From Albimonas marina (lineage in GTDB: Bacteria > Pseudomonadota > Alphaproteobacteria > Rhodobacterales > Rhodobacteraceae), in the NCBI RefSeq assembly GCF_029223255.1, contig NZ_JARHUC010000001.1, forward strand, positions 248,001-312,000: a stretch of 64,000 nucleotides of DNA, in the 5' to 3' direction. Position 1 is the first letter of the stretch. Each line of letters opens with the position of its first letter. Below are positions 8,695 to 16,162 of this stretch, in pieces. The position numbers and the translations under genes were made by a program. The notes under the pieces were generated by a model that worked only from the letters and a program-made list of their open reading frames with translations, ran no database searches and was not told where the DNA came from.

Positions 8695-9968
8695 GCCGAG
8701 CCGGCTCGACCCTGAAGATCGACACGCTGCCCAACGGCCTGCGCATCGCCACCGAGCGGATGGAGGGCCTCGCCTCCGCCGCGCTGGGGGTGTGGATCGG
8801 GGTGGGCGGACGCCACGAATCCGCGCAGGAGACCGGCGTCGCCCATTTCCTCGAGCACATGGCCTTCAAGGGCACCGACACCCGCTCGGCCCTCGACATC
8901 GCGGTGGCGATCGAGGACGTGGGCGGCTACCTGAACGCCTACACCTCCCGCGAGGCGACCGCCTACTACGCCCGCGTGCTGGGCGAGGACGTGCCGCTTG
9001 GCCTCGATCTGCTGGCCGACATCCTCACCCGGCCCCGCTTCGCCGCCGAGGACATCGAGCTCGAGCGCGGCGTGATCCTGCAGGAGATCGGCCAGGCGCT
9101 CGACACGCCCGACGACATCATCTTCGACTGGCTGCAGGAGACCGCCTACCCCGGGCAGGCTTTCGGCCGTCCGATCCTGGGCGAGAGCCATCACGTGAAG
9201 GGCATCGGCGAGGCGAGCCTGCGCGGCTTCGTCGAGCGCTGCTATGCGCCCGAGCGGATGATCATCGCCGCCGCCGGCGACGTCGACCACGACGCCATCG
9301 TCCGCCAGGCGGAGCGGCTGTTCGGCCACCTCCAGCGCCGCGACCTCGCCCCGGCCGAGCCCGCCCGCTTCCTGGGCGGCGAGAAGCGCTTCGTGAAGGA
9401 CCTCGAGCAGGCCCATTTCGCCCTGGGGCTCGAGGCGCCGGGCTGGAACGCCGACGACCTCTACTCCGGCCAGGTGCTGTCGGTGCTGCTGGGCGGGGGC
9501 ATGTCCTCCCGCCTGTTCCAAGAGGCGCGGGAGAAGCGCGGCCTGTGCTACACCATCTTCGCCCAGGCCTCGGCCCACGAGGACACCGGGCTGATGACCA
9601 TCTACGCCGGCACCGGCGCGGGCGAGATCAAGGGCCTGTCGGAGCTGGTGATGGACGAGCTCCACCGCGCCGCCTCCGAGACCACCGAGGAGGAGACGGC
9701 CCGCGCCCGCGCCCAGCTGAAGGCCGGGCTGCTGATGGGCCTCGAGAGCCCCTTCGGGCGGTGCGAGCGGCTGGCCCGCTCCCTGCTGATCTGGGACCGC
9801 GTCTGGCCGCAGGAGGAGACGGTCGCCCGGATCGAGGCCGTCGACGCCGCCGCCGCCCGCGACGCGGCCGCGCGGATGGCGGGTTCGGGCAAGCTGGCGC
9901 TGGCGCTCTACGGGCCCGTGGCGGACACGCCCGACCCCGACGCGCTGCTCGCCCGTCTCGCGGGGTGA
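8691..9968 (+). CDS. M16 family zinc peptidase (processing-peptidase-like)
   Basis: A 425-residue M16 metallopeptidase resembling the mitochondrial processing peptidase beta subunit and bacterial PqqL/YmxG proteins. The inverted zinc motif HFLEH is at residues 52-56. The distal zinc ligand is Glu132, 76 residues beyond His56 as expected for the family. The second half carries the glycine-rich LLGGGMSSRLFQ segment. All catalytic residues are present, so it should be an active protease. It is translationally coupled to thrC, an arrangement I recall from alphaproteobacteria, and is followed closely by a GNAT gene. Confidence 0.92.
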   Translation: MSRAGSTLKIDTLPNGLRIATERMEGLASAALGVWIGVGGRHESAQETGVAHFLEHMAFKGTDTRSALDIAVAIEDVGGYLNAYTSREATAYYARVLGEDVPLGLDLLADILTRPRFAAEDIELERGVILQEIGQALDTPDDIIFDWLQETAYPGQAFGRPILGESHHVKGIGEASLRGFVERCYAPERMIIAAAGDVDHDAIVRQAERLFGHLQRRDLAPAEPARFLGGEKRFVKDLEQAHFALGLEAPGWNADDLYSGQVLSVLLGGGMSSRLFQEAREKRGLCYTIFAQASAHEDTGLMTIYAGTGAGEIKGLSELVMDELHRAASETTEEETARARAQLKAGLLMGLESPFGRCERLARSLLIWDRVWPQEETVARIEAVDAAAARDAAARMAGSGKLALALYGPVADTPDPDALLARLAG

Positions 9969-9975
9969 CGGGGCG

Positions 9976-10584
9976 GTGCTCCTGCGGCGGCGACCGGCGC
10001 TTCGGCTGATCACGCCGCGCCTCGTGCTGCGGCCGCCGTCGATGGACGACCAGATCCCCTGGGCGCGCCTGCGTCGGGAGAGCGAGCCGTTCCTGAAGGA
10101 ATGGGAGCCGATCTGGGCGCGCGACCACCTGACCCGCAGCGCCTTCCGCAACCGCGTGGTCTGGGCGAAGCGGATGATCGAAGACGGGCGCGGGGCGCCG
10201 CTGTTCATCTTCGCCAACGGCGCCGACGATCTGCCCGCGGGCACGCTGGTCGGCGCCATCACGCTCGACAACATCCGCCGCGGCCCGGCCCAGGCGGGCA
10301 CCGTGGGCTACTGGATCGGCGCCCCCTTCGCCCGTCGCGGCTACATGTCCGAGGCGCTGGCGGCCACCCGCGACCACGCCTTCGGCGCGCTCGACCTCAG
10401 CCGCATCGAGGCCGCCTGCCTGCCCGAGAACGCCCCCTCCCGCGCGCTGCTGGAGCGCTGCGGGTTCAAGTACGAGGGCGTGGCGCAGAGCTATCTGCAG
10501 ATCAACGGCCGCTGGCGCAGCCACGTCCTCTACGCCGCCCTGCGCTCCGACCGCCGCGGCCGCACCGAGCCCGCCCGCGGCTGA
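9976..10584 (+). CDS. GNAT N-acetyltransferase (RimJ/RimL-like)
   Basis: A 202-residue acetyltransferase of the RimJ/RimL subgroup, which acetylates N-terminal amines of proteins. The opening LRLITPRLVLRPP and the acetyl-CoA site (YWIGAPFARRGYMSEAL) are typical, as is the late NAPSRALLERCGF segment. The start is a GTG at 9976, seven bases after the M16 stop, which makes this the third gene of the thrC operon. The substrate is undetermined. Confidence 0.85.
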   Translation: MLLRRRPALRLITPRLVLRPPSMDDQIPWARLRRESEPFLKEWEPIWARDHLTRSAFRNRVVWAKRMIEDGRGAPLFIFANGADDLPAGTLVGAITLDNIRRGPAQAGTVGYWIGAPFARRGYMSEALAATRDHAFGALDLSRIEAACLPENAPSRALLERCGFKYEGVAQSYLQINGRWRSHVLYAALRSDRRGRTEPARG

Positions 10585-10630
10585 GCCATCCGGCTGATTA
10601 TATGGCTGAAATCCCGCCCGTAGCGCCGTG

Positions 10631-10647
10631 CCCCAGGCTTGACCCGG
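10631..10647. repeat. CCCGGG-type intergenic inverted element
   Basis: A short imperfect inverted element of the form CCCAGG-cTTGA-CCCGGG in the gap between the GNAT and CDF genes. The same pattern (C-rich arm, loop ending in GA, CCCGGG arm) recurs at 36038-36058. Such elements are widespread in intergenic DNA of this bacterial group as far as I recall. Function unknown; it may help end transcription. Confidence 0.4.
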
Positions 10648-10672
10648 GATCTCGCGAAGTCGGCGCGCATCC

Positions 10673-10682
10673 TGTGATCACA
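10673..10682. promoter_or_regulatory. TGTGATCACA palindrome
   Basis: Perfect 10-bp palindrome in the 172-bp gap between the convergent GNAT and CDF genes. A second copy of its core GTGATCAC lies at 10753-10760, across the CDF stop codon. It resembles a compressed CRP/FNR-class half-site pair, but there is no promoter here that it would obviously serve. Confidence 0.3.
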
Positions 10683-10756
10683 TGACGAATTGCGCGCGCC
10701 TACCTGCCCCCGACGATCCGTGAGTACGACGTGCCGGCCTGCCGGGCGCACAGTGA

Positions 10757-11728
10757 TCACACAGCCGGGCGCCCCTGCGCCGACGGCGCCCCGCCTTCCC
10801 GGGCCTCGCAGGCATCGTCCACATGCTCGATCTCGAGCGTCGCGTGCTCGATCCCGTGCCGCTCGCTCAGCGCGGCGCGGGCGGCGCGGCGCAGGTCGGC
10901 GAGGGCGGCGGGGGTCTCGGCGAGGCTGACCAGGTGCGCCTCGAGCGACAGGCGCCGCTCGTCCAGGCGCCACAGGTGCAGGTGGTGGACGCTCGTCACC
11001 GCCTCCAGCCCCGCCAGCGTGTCGCGCGCCTCCTCCGCCGTCGGCGCCTCGGGGGCGGCGTTCATCAGGATGCGCACCGTCTCGCCCATCTCGACCAGCG
11101 CATGACGGATCACCCAGGCCGAGATCAGCAGCGTCAGCAGCGGATCGGCCAGCCGCCAGTCCCAGACGATGACGACGATCCCGCCCAGGATCACCGCGAC
11201 CGAGGCGCCGGCGTCCGCGAGGTTGTGCAGGAAGGCCGCGCGCATGTTCAGGCTGTCCTTGGCCTGCGCATAGACCAGCGCCGCCGTGATCACGTCGATC
11301 ACCAGCGCCACGCCCGCCACGATCACCACCGTCCAGCCCTCGATCGGCTGGGGGTCGAACAGGCGGGCGATCGCCTCCCACGCGAGGTAGAGGCCCACGA
11401 TCACCAGCGTGGTGAAGTTGATCAGCGCGGCCACCACCTCGGCCCGGGCGTAGCCGAAGGTCATCCGGTCGTCGGCCGGTCGGCGCGCGATGCGCCGCGC
11501 CGCCCAGGCGATCAGCAGGGACATCGCGTCCGACAGGTTGTGCAGGGCGTCGGCGATCAGCATCAGGCTGCCCGACAGCACGCCGGCGACGATCTGCACG
11601 ACCGTCAGCCCGATGTTCACCGCCGCCGCCCAGCCGATCCGGCCGTCGCCGCCGTGCAGATGGCCATGGGCATGCCCGTGGGCGTGACCCTGGCCGTGGG
11701 AATGCGGATGTCCGTGGGAATGAGCCAT
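10757..11728 (-). CDS. Cation diffusion facilitator (zinc-type) exporter
   Basis: A 323-residue CDF-family metal/proton antiporter of the CzcD/ZitB/ZnT type, placed in the inner membrane. The N-terminus (residues 3-26) is rich in histidine and glycine, as in zinc-sensing members. The metal-site signatures ADALHNLSD and FLHNLADAG lie in the second and fifth membrane segments, and a cytoplasmic metal-sensing domain follows (VHHLHLWRLDE). Zinc is the likeliest substrate from the histidine-rich tail and H-N-x-x-D motifs. It lies just downstream of luxI, but nothing indicates functional linkage. Confidence 0.9.
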   Translation of the reverse strand: MAHSHGHPHSHGQGHAHGHAHGHLHGGDGRIGWAAAVNIGLTVVQIVAGVLSGSLMLIADALHNLSDAMSLLIAWAARRIARRPADDRMTFGYARAEVVAALINFTTLVIVGLYLAWEAIARLFDPQPIEGWTVVIVAGVALVIDVITAALVYAQAKDSLNMRAAFLHNLADAGASVAVILGGIVVIVWDWRLADPLLTLLISAWVIRHALVEMGETVRILMNAAPEAPTAEEARDTLAGLEAVTSVHHLHLWRLDERRLSLEAHLVSLAETPAALADLRRAARAALSERHGIEHATLEIEHVDDACEAREGGAPSAQGRPAV

Positions 11729-11797
11729 GGCGCGGAGACTAGCGCGCCGGCCCGCCCGCGTCGCGGCGGCGCGTCGTCCCGCCGGCCCGCCGGGCGT

Positions 11798-12460
11798 TCA
11801 GGCCGCCTGCGCCGGCCGCCCCGTCGCCATCGGCGCCACCCCGGCGCCCGGCAGCGGCGAGGGGATCGGCCCCAGCGCCAGCCCCTTCGGCGCCTTGTCG
11901 AGGATCGCCTGACGCGCGGCCGGCGAGACCTCCCACAGCCCCAGGCACAGCTTGCGCCGGCCCTTGCCCTGCTCGGCCAGGATCTCCGGCGGCCAGCCGG
12001 TGGCGCGGTAGATCCGGCGCATGGGCGCGTCGAAGACCGCCGCGAAATGGCTCAGCCCGAAGCGCAGCGCCACCTCGCAGCCCGCCAGCATCAGCGCGGT
12101 CGAGATGCGCGAGGCCGCCGCCGCGCCGCCCGTCAGCCGGGGCGAGACGCAGAAGCGCGTGCTCTCCCACACCAGCGGCGAGACGATCTCGCCCCCCGCC
12201 AGGTGCGAGAAGTGGTCGTTGAGCATGGTCGGCTCGGTGGTCGGCATCAGCCGGCCGGAGCCGCCATGGGTGCCGTCGGGCAGCTCGTAGATGCAGTAAA
12301 GCGCGCGGTCTCCATCGTATTGATCGCGCTCGCGGCCCGCGGAATCCACGCTCACCGCCCAATCGAGGCGGGAGCGGAACTGTCCCGCCCGGTCGCGGAA
12401 CATGGTGTCGGACAGCAGGGGGGCGGACACGAGGTCCCTTCCGTAGATGAAACGGATCAT
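11798..12460 (-). CDS. luxI: LuxI-type acyl-homoserine lactone synthase, copy 1
   Basis: A 220-residue autoinducer synthase that joins an acyl chain to S-adenosylmethionine to make N-acyl-homoserine lactone. The invariant residues of the family are visible in order: MFRDRAGQFRSRLDW, ERDQYD, GSGRLMPTT, HFSHL and WESTRFCV. The ATG at 12460 follows AAGGAG. It lies 96 bp downstream of its luxR on the same strand. It is strikingly similar to the second LuxI at 14709-15338 through the catalytic half (shared MFRDR, GSGRLMPTT, HFSHL, LRFGL), so the two are probably paralogues. The acyl chain cannot be predicted. Confidence 0.93.
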   Translation of the reverse strand: MIRFIYGRDLVSAPLLSDTMFRDRAGQFRSRLDWAVSVDSAGRERDQYDGDRALYCIYELPDGTHGGSGRLMPTTEPTMLNDHFSHLAGGEIVSPLVWESTRFCVSPRLTGGAAAASRISTALMLAGCEVALRFGLSHFAAVFDAPMRRIYRATGWPPEILAEQGKGRRKLCLGLWEVSPAARQAILDKAPKGLALGPIPSPLPGAGVAPMATGRPAQAA

Positions 12461-12531
12461 GACGGCGCTCCTTGTCGGGGATGCCGCCAGTATTAAGAAC
12501 AATTTGGATAATGAGCGGTTAAATGATTTGG

Positions 12532-12545
12532 GCAGCGCGCGCTGC
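12532..12545. promoter_or_regulatory. Perfect palindrome upstream of luxI copy 1
   Basis: GCAGCGCGCGCTGC is a perfect 14-bp palindrome lying between luxR1 and luxI1. Its centre is about 78 bases before the luxI1 ATG. The bases between it and the gene are AT-rich and promoter-like (TATTAAGAACAATTTGGATAAT). It is a candidate operator, but it could instead be a weak terminator of luxR1. Confidence 0.35.
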
Positions 12546-12556
12546 TCAAGTATTCA

Positions 12557-13282
12557 CTAGATCTTAACCGCCCCGCTCTTCACCGCCAGCGCCACGGCAT
12601 GCACCGCGTTCAGCCCCCCCAGCTTGTGGCGGGCGCTGTCGAGATAGACCCGCAGCGTGCTTTCCGAGATCTTCAGCCGGTGCGCCACCTGCGCGCGGGA
12701 ACGTCCGGCCGCCATCAGCGCCAGCGCGTCGCGCTCCCGCGGGGACAGCGGCGGCGGCGGCTGACGCTCGACCGCGCCGGTCATCTCCAGCGCCTGGCGG
12801 TGGACGTGGTGGGCGATGATCAGCCACTCCTGCGCGGCCTCGGCCAGCAGCAGGGTCCAGCGCCGCTCGGCGCATTGCTTGGAAACGCTGAACATCGCGA
12901 ACTGGCCGTTGGGGCCGTGGATCGGGACGGTGTAGCCGTGGTTGCCGACGCGGAACTCATGCGCCTCCGACAACAGGCGGCGCACCGGGCGGCCGGACCA
13001 ATCCAGGTCCTTCCAGTCGATCGGCGCGAAGCCGCCCAGCGAGGCCGTCACCACCGGGTCGAGGTCGCGATATCGCACCTCCTCGTAGCGCTGGTGCCAG
13101 GCCTCGGGATAGGTCATCGCGCCGAACTCGTCGCCGCCCCGCGGTCCCCCGAGGTTCAGCGCGTAGTAGATGCAGTTGTCGAGATCGTAGGCCCGCCGCA
13201 CCGCCCGCAGCAGCGCCGCGAGATCGGGCTGCGAGGTCATCGCCATCGTCCGCTCGACGATTTCTTGAAGCCTGTCCGTCAT
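12557..13282 (-). CDS. luxR: LuxR-type quorum-sensing regulator, copy 1
   Basis: A 241-residue LuxR-family transcription factor. The N-terminal autoinducer-binding domain has the conserved Trp and Tyr of EAWHQRY, the Asp-Pro of YRDLDPVV, the second Trp in IDWKDLDW and the late glycine of HGYTVPIHGP. The C-terminal LuxR helix-turn-helix starts at LSPRERDAL and carries SESTLRVYLDSAR. The ATG at 13282 is chosen by domain start; the ribosome site is weak. It lies directly upstream of luxI copy 1 and is closely similar to LuxR copy 2, especially in the DNA-binding half. Confidence 0.92.
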   Translation of the reverse strand: MTDRLQEIVERTMAMTSQPDLAALLRAVRRAYDLDNCIYYALNLGGPRGGDEFGAMTYPEAWHQRYEEVRYRDLDPVVTASLGGFAPIDWKDLDWSGRPVRRLLSEAHEFRVGNHGYTVPIHGPNGQFAMFSVSKQCAERRWTLLLAEAAQEWLIIAHHVHRQALEMTGAVERQPPPPLSPRERDALALMAAGRSRAQVAHRLKISESTLRVYLDSARHKLGGLNAVHAVALAVKSGAVKI

Positions 13283-13594
13283 GAATGGAACGCCGCCCTC
13301 GTCGGGCCGGCTTCCCATGGCGCGCGGCGTCGGCGCCACGTCGCGCGGGCAGGCGCGGCCGTCGCCCCTCCAGTGCGGACCCGGAAGCGCGGCCAACCCC
13401 GCCGCCTTCGTCTCCTGACGTCAGGGTAGCGCAGGCGGGGCTGGACACAACTCCAAATTGCAAGTCATCACGCAAAACCGCCCCGCGCCCGGGTCCGGGC
13501 GCAGGGGGGCGGCCGCCGCGCGACCGAAGTATTCAGGGCGCCGCGCAAGTAAAGCGCGCGGCGCCCCCGGCGGGCCTGCCCGCCCGCCGGAGGG
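13283..13594. other. Gap upstream of luxR copy 1 with palindrome and stacked hairpins
   Basis: No gene seen in these 312 bases. The part nearest luxR1 is coding-like but has no supported start. A perfect palindrome CCTGACGTCAGG lies at 13414-13425, then an AT-richer promoter-like stretch (about 13440-13475). Two strong hairpins abut each other: 13536-13566 (11-bp stem) and 13567-13590 (9-bp stem). They sit just past the stop codon of the small upstream gene and could end its transcript, though no U-tract follows. Confidence 0.5.
13414..13425. promoter_or_regulatory. lux-box-like palindrome upstream of luxR copy 1
   Basis: CCTGACGTCAGG is a perfect 12-bp palindrome about 132 bases before the luxR1 ATG. 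Its CCTG...CAGG ends match the half-sites of known lux boxes, although the spacer is shorter than the classical 20-bp box. Inferred LuxR operator; unproven. Confidence 0.35.
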
Positions 13595-13837
13595 TCAGGC
13601 CGGGCCGAAAATTTTTTCGTCGGCGGGGCCTGAGAGGGCTCCGAACAAGGGAATCGGGGCCTCCGAGCGGCGTTTCGGGGGCTGGAGACCGCTTTCCAGC
13701 GCCGAATCAGCCGCCCTCAGCTCGGTCGCCGCGACGAGAATCGCGTCGTCCAGCTGCTCGGCGAGCCGCATGTGGTAGTTCCGAATCGCGTACTGCCTCA
13801 GGTCCGCCAGCACATCGATGATCCAGTCCTCAGCCAT
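13595..13837 (-). CDS. Small conserved-looking protein of unknown function
   Basis: An 80-residue protein starting MAEDWIIDVLADLRQYA with an AAGGGA ribosome site a few bases ahead. The first 45 residues look helical and well formed (LAEQLDDAILVAATEL). The tail is proline-rich. From memory it resembles small unannotated Rhodobacteraceae proteins with the same opening, but I cannot name a function. It lies between luxI copy 2 and luxR copy 1 on the same strand, so a link to quorum sensing is possible but rests on position only. Confidence 0.6.
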   Translation of the reverse strand: MAEDWIIDVLADLRQYAIRNYHMRLAEQLDDAILVAATELRAADSALESGLQPPKRRSEAPIPLFGALSGPADEKIFGPA

Positions 13838-14708
13838 CGTCGTTCCCTTGCCCAGATCCCCGCTCGGCGCCGCCCCGCCAGTCCCCCGACAGGCTCCGAG
13901 GAGGCGGCGAGACTAGAGTGCCCGGGCGGCGGGGGCTGCGGCAGTCGCCAATTCCCTCTCCACGGATCTGGCGAGGTGACAGGCGGCAAGGCGTTGGCCT
14001 GGCGAGTGATTCTCCTGCCCGTTCGCCGACGGCGTCCGGGGCCGGAGGGTGCGCCGACGGGACCGCTCGTGCAGGAGCGGCCCCGCTGCGCGGTCGCCGC
14101 GCAGACCGCCGTGCAGGGCGGCTTGCGCGGGGACCGACCGCCGCCAGGATCCGCCGTGCAGGGCGGAGACGGCGACGGCTGCGTCCGGAAGCCGAAACGT
14201 GCGGAACGGCCGCCGGACAGTCGCCCGATCCGCCGGGGACACGGCGGGGTTCGGGCGCGCCCCGGCCCCTGGAGAGGCCGGAGAGGGAAGATCGCAGGGC
14301 GACGGGTCCGGCGCGCGGCGCGCCGGCGGGGTCCCGCCGGAATCGACGATCCATTCACTCAATCAATTGACGTTTCATTGCCGGGCGGCGCCGAAGGGGA
14401 GGCTGCCGAGGCCCGGTGCGCCCGGTCCGGCGCAAGGGGAACGCCGGAGCCGGTGAGGGGGACAGGGCGGCGCGCGATCGCGTCGCCTGCGGTCGGATCC
14501 GTCGCGGGCAGGGGTCTCCGCGTCGGCCGGTCGGGATCAGTCGCGCCTGGGGATGACGCGGGTCGATCCAGGGGAAAGAGCGGGTCCGGGGGGTCCGTCG
14601 CCGCCAGGGCCCGAAGGGGGGGCGGGCCGGCGCGTTCGGTTCCCGCCCCGGCCCGCGGGCGCATGCCGTCGCGGACCGGGGGGACTGTCTTTCAGGGAGG
14701 GGTCCGGA
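13838..14708. other. Long GC-rich gap without a supported gene
   Basis: About 870 bases between luxI copy 2 and the small gene. Open frames exist in several phases, but all are arginine/proline/alanine-rich, mutually overlapping and without ribosome sites, so I do not call any. The gap holds a 16-base hairpin-forming direct repeat (14106-14121 and 14151-14166). A short AT-rich patch around 14350-14385 reads MSEWIVD on the minus strand and recalls the start of the neighbouring small gene. An 18-base sequence at 14597-14614 recurs upstream of luxR copy 2. Confidence 0.55.
14106..14166. repeat. 16-base direct repeat, each copy a small hairpin
   Basis: CCGCCGTGCAGGGCGG occurs at 14106-14121 and again at 14151-14166. 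Each copy can fold as a 5-bp stem (CCGCC/GGCGG) with a six-base loop. It is inside the unexplained gap downstream of luxI copy 2. Function unknown. Confidence 0.6.
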
Positions 14709-15338
14709 TCAGGCGCCGATGGCGAACTCCACGACCTGGGCCGCCTCGGCGATCTGCTCGTGCTCCTCGACCTTGCGGGCCATGTTGTCGCGAACCTCCT
14801 CGGTGCAGGGCCACAGGCCCGCGCAGATCGCCCGACGGTCCTCGCCGGACTTGCCCATCACGTCGGGCACGAAGTCCAGGCCCTTGTAGACGCGCAGCAT
14901 CGGCTCGTCGAAGACGCCCACGTAGAACTCCAGGCCGAAGCGCAGGCCGATGTCGATGCCGGCGAGCAGCAGCGAGCTCGTCACCTTCATCGCTTCGCGG
15001 CGGGATTTCACGCTCGGCGAGATGCACAACCGCGTGATCTCCCAGATGGTGGGCGACTGGATCACGACGCCGTCGGTGAGGTGCGAGAAGTGCTCGCCGA
15101 TCATCGTGCGGCCGGTGGTGGGCATCAGCCGGCCGGACCCGGCGTGGCTGCCATCCTCGCGCTCATAGATGATGTAGAGGGGCGCCAGCGTATCGTACTG
15201 GTCGCGCTCCCAACCGTTTTCGTCAACGGAGACGTCCCACTTCATACGATCCCTAAACTGGGTCGTGCGATCGCGGAACATCTCATCAACGAGAGACGGA
15301 TACTTGTGCAGTTCGTGAGCGTAGACGAAGCGGATCAT
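14709..15338 (-). CDS. luxI: LuxI-type acyl-homoserine lactone synthase, copy 2
   Basis: A 209-residue autoinducer synthase. It has all the conserved positions: FRDRTTQFRDRMKW, ERDQYD, GSGRLMPTT, HFSHL and the WEITRLCIS block. The ATG at 15338 has a strong AAGGAGG nine bases upstream. Its luxR lies 92 bp upstream on the same strand, and a 9-bp-arm inverted repeat sits about 52 bases before the start. Compared with copy 1 the catalytic half is nearly superimposable, while the C-terminal tail differs. The two enzymes may therefore make different acyl chains. Confidence 0.94.
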   Translation of the reverse strand: MIRFVYAHELHKYPSLVDEMFRDRTTQFRDRMKWDVSVDENGWERDQYDTLAPLYIIYEREDGSHAGSGRLMPTTGRTMIGEHFSHLTDGVVIQSPTIWEITRLCISPSVKSRREAMKVTSSLLLAGIDIGLRFGLEFYVGVFDEPMLRVYKGLDFVPDVMGKSGEDRRAICAGLWPCTEEVRDNMARKVEEHEQIAEAAQVVEFAIGA

Positions 15339-15378
15339 GGGGGGATCCTCCTTGGGAAAGACAGTGCCCATGATCTGG

Positions 15379-15402
15379 CATCGGCTACATGAATAGCCGA
15401 TG
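15379..15402. promoter_or_regulatory. Inverted repeat (lux-box candidate) upstream of luxI copy 2
   Basis: CATCGGCTA (15379-15387) and TAGCCGATG (15394-15402) form a perfect 9-bp inverted repeat with a six-base spacer. It lies between luxR2 and luxI2, centred about 52 bases before the luxI2 ATG. The size and position suit a LuxR dimer operator. The sequence differs from the palindromes near the first module, which suggests the two regulators may not cross-bind. Confidence 0.5.
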
Positions 15403-15430
15403 AACCAATTTTGCGATTTCTATGAAAGCA

Positions 15431-16162
15431 TCAAATATTGATGATGCCAGTTCTTACTGCAATTGCGACAGCATGGGGCATGTTCAGACCGCCAAGCTTG
15501 TTCCTGGCACTGTCTAAATAAACCCTCAGGGTGTTTTCAGATATCTTTAGGTTCTCCGCGATCTGATTACGGCTCATGCCGGACGAGATCATCGCCAGGG
15601 CGTCCCTTTCCCTTGGCGACAACGCGGCGAATTCCTGTTCGTTACGAACGTCAAAGATTTCAAGCACCTTCTGGTGCATGAAGTTCGCTACCAACAGCCA
15701 GTCGCTCGCGGTCTCGGCGATGTACCGTTCCCAGACGCGATCGGTGCACGTTTTGTTGATGGTCAGGACGGCGAACTGCCCGTTCGGTCCCCTCACGGGA
15801 ACCGTGTACCCCTGGTTTCCAACGCCGGCATCCACCGCTTCGAGGATCAGCTTCCGGCGTTTCTTGGGGCTCCAGTCGAGCCGCTTCCAGTCAAGCGGCG
15901 TGAAGCTCTGCACAGCTCCGACGACCGTGGGGTCCGCTTCCTTGTAGTTCTCCTCCAGGTATCGCTGCGACCAGTCCGCCCGGTAGGTGATTTCAGCGAA
16001 CTGGTAGTCCCCGAACGTGGCGCCTCCCCCGAAAGAGACGACCACATACACGACGTGATCGACGTCGTAGACGTCTCGGACAAGATCGGCGAAAAGCCGG
16101 ATGTCCTCAACTTTCCGGAACTCCGGAAGGCCCTCGATGATGGATTTTATTCGGTCTGTCAT
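15431..16162 (-). CDS. luxR: LuxR-type quorum-sensing regulator, copy 2
   Basis: A 243-residue LuxR-family regulator. The autoinducer-binding domain keeps Trp and Tyr of ADWSQRY, the Asp-Pro of KEADPTVV, Trp in LDWKRLDW and the glycines of NQGYTVPVRGPNGQF. The C-terminal helix-turn-helix begins LSPRERDALAM and is almost the same as in copy 1 (ENTLRVYLDSARNKLGGLN). The ATG at 16162 is placed by comparison with copy 1 (both begin MTDR); no clear ribosome site precedes it. The coding sequence is visibly less GC-rich than its neighbours, particularly near its 3' end. Confidence 0.92.
   Translation of the reverse strand: MTDRIKSIIEGLPEFRKVEDIRLFADLVRDVYDVDHVVYVVVSFGGGATFGDYQFAEITYRADWSQRYLEENYKEADPTVVGAVQSFTPLDWKRLDWSPKKRRKLILEAVDAGVGNQGYTVPVRGPNGQFAVLTINKTCTDRVWERYIAETASDWLLVANFMHQKVLEIFDVRNEQEFAALSPRERDALAMISSGMSRNQIAENLKISENTLRVYLDSARNKLGGLNMPHAVAIAVRTGIINI

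Noticed and set aside
12461-12556. CtrA-type TTAA-N7-TTAA site between luxR1 and luxI1
   Set aside because: TTAA half-sites are present but the second half is TTGG or absent at the correct spacing, so the full motif is not met.
13913-14664. Several overlapping open frames in the gap downstream of luxI copy 2
   Set aside because: They occupy many phases at once, are arginine/proline-rich, and none has a ribosome site or a recognisable motif.
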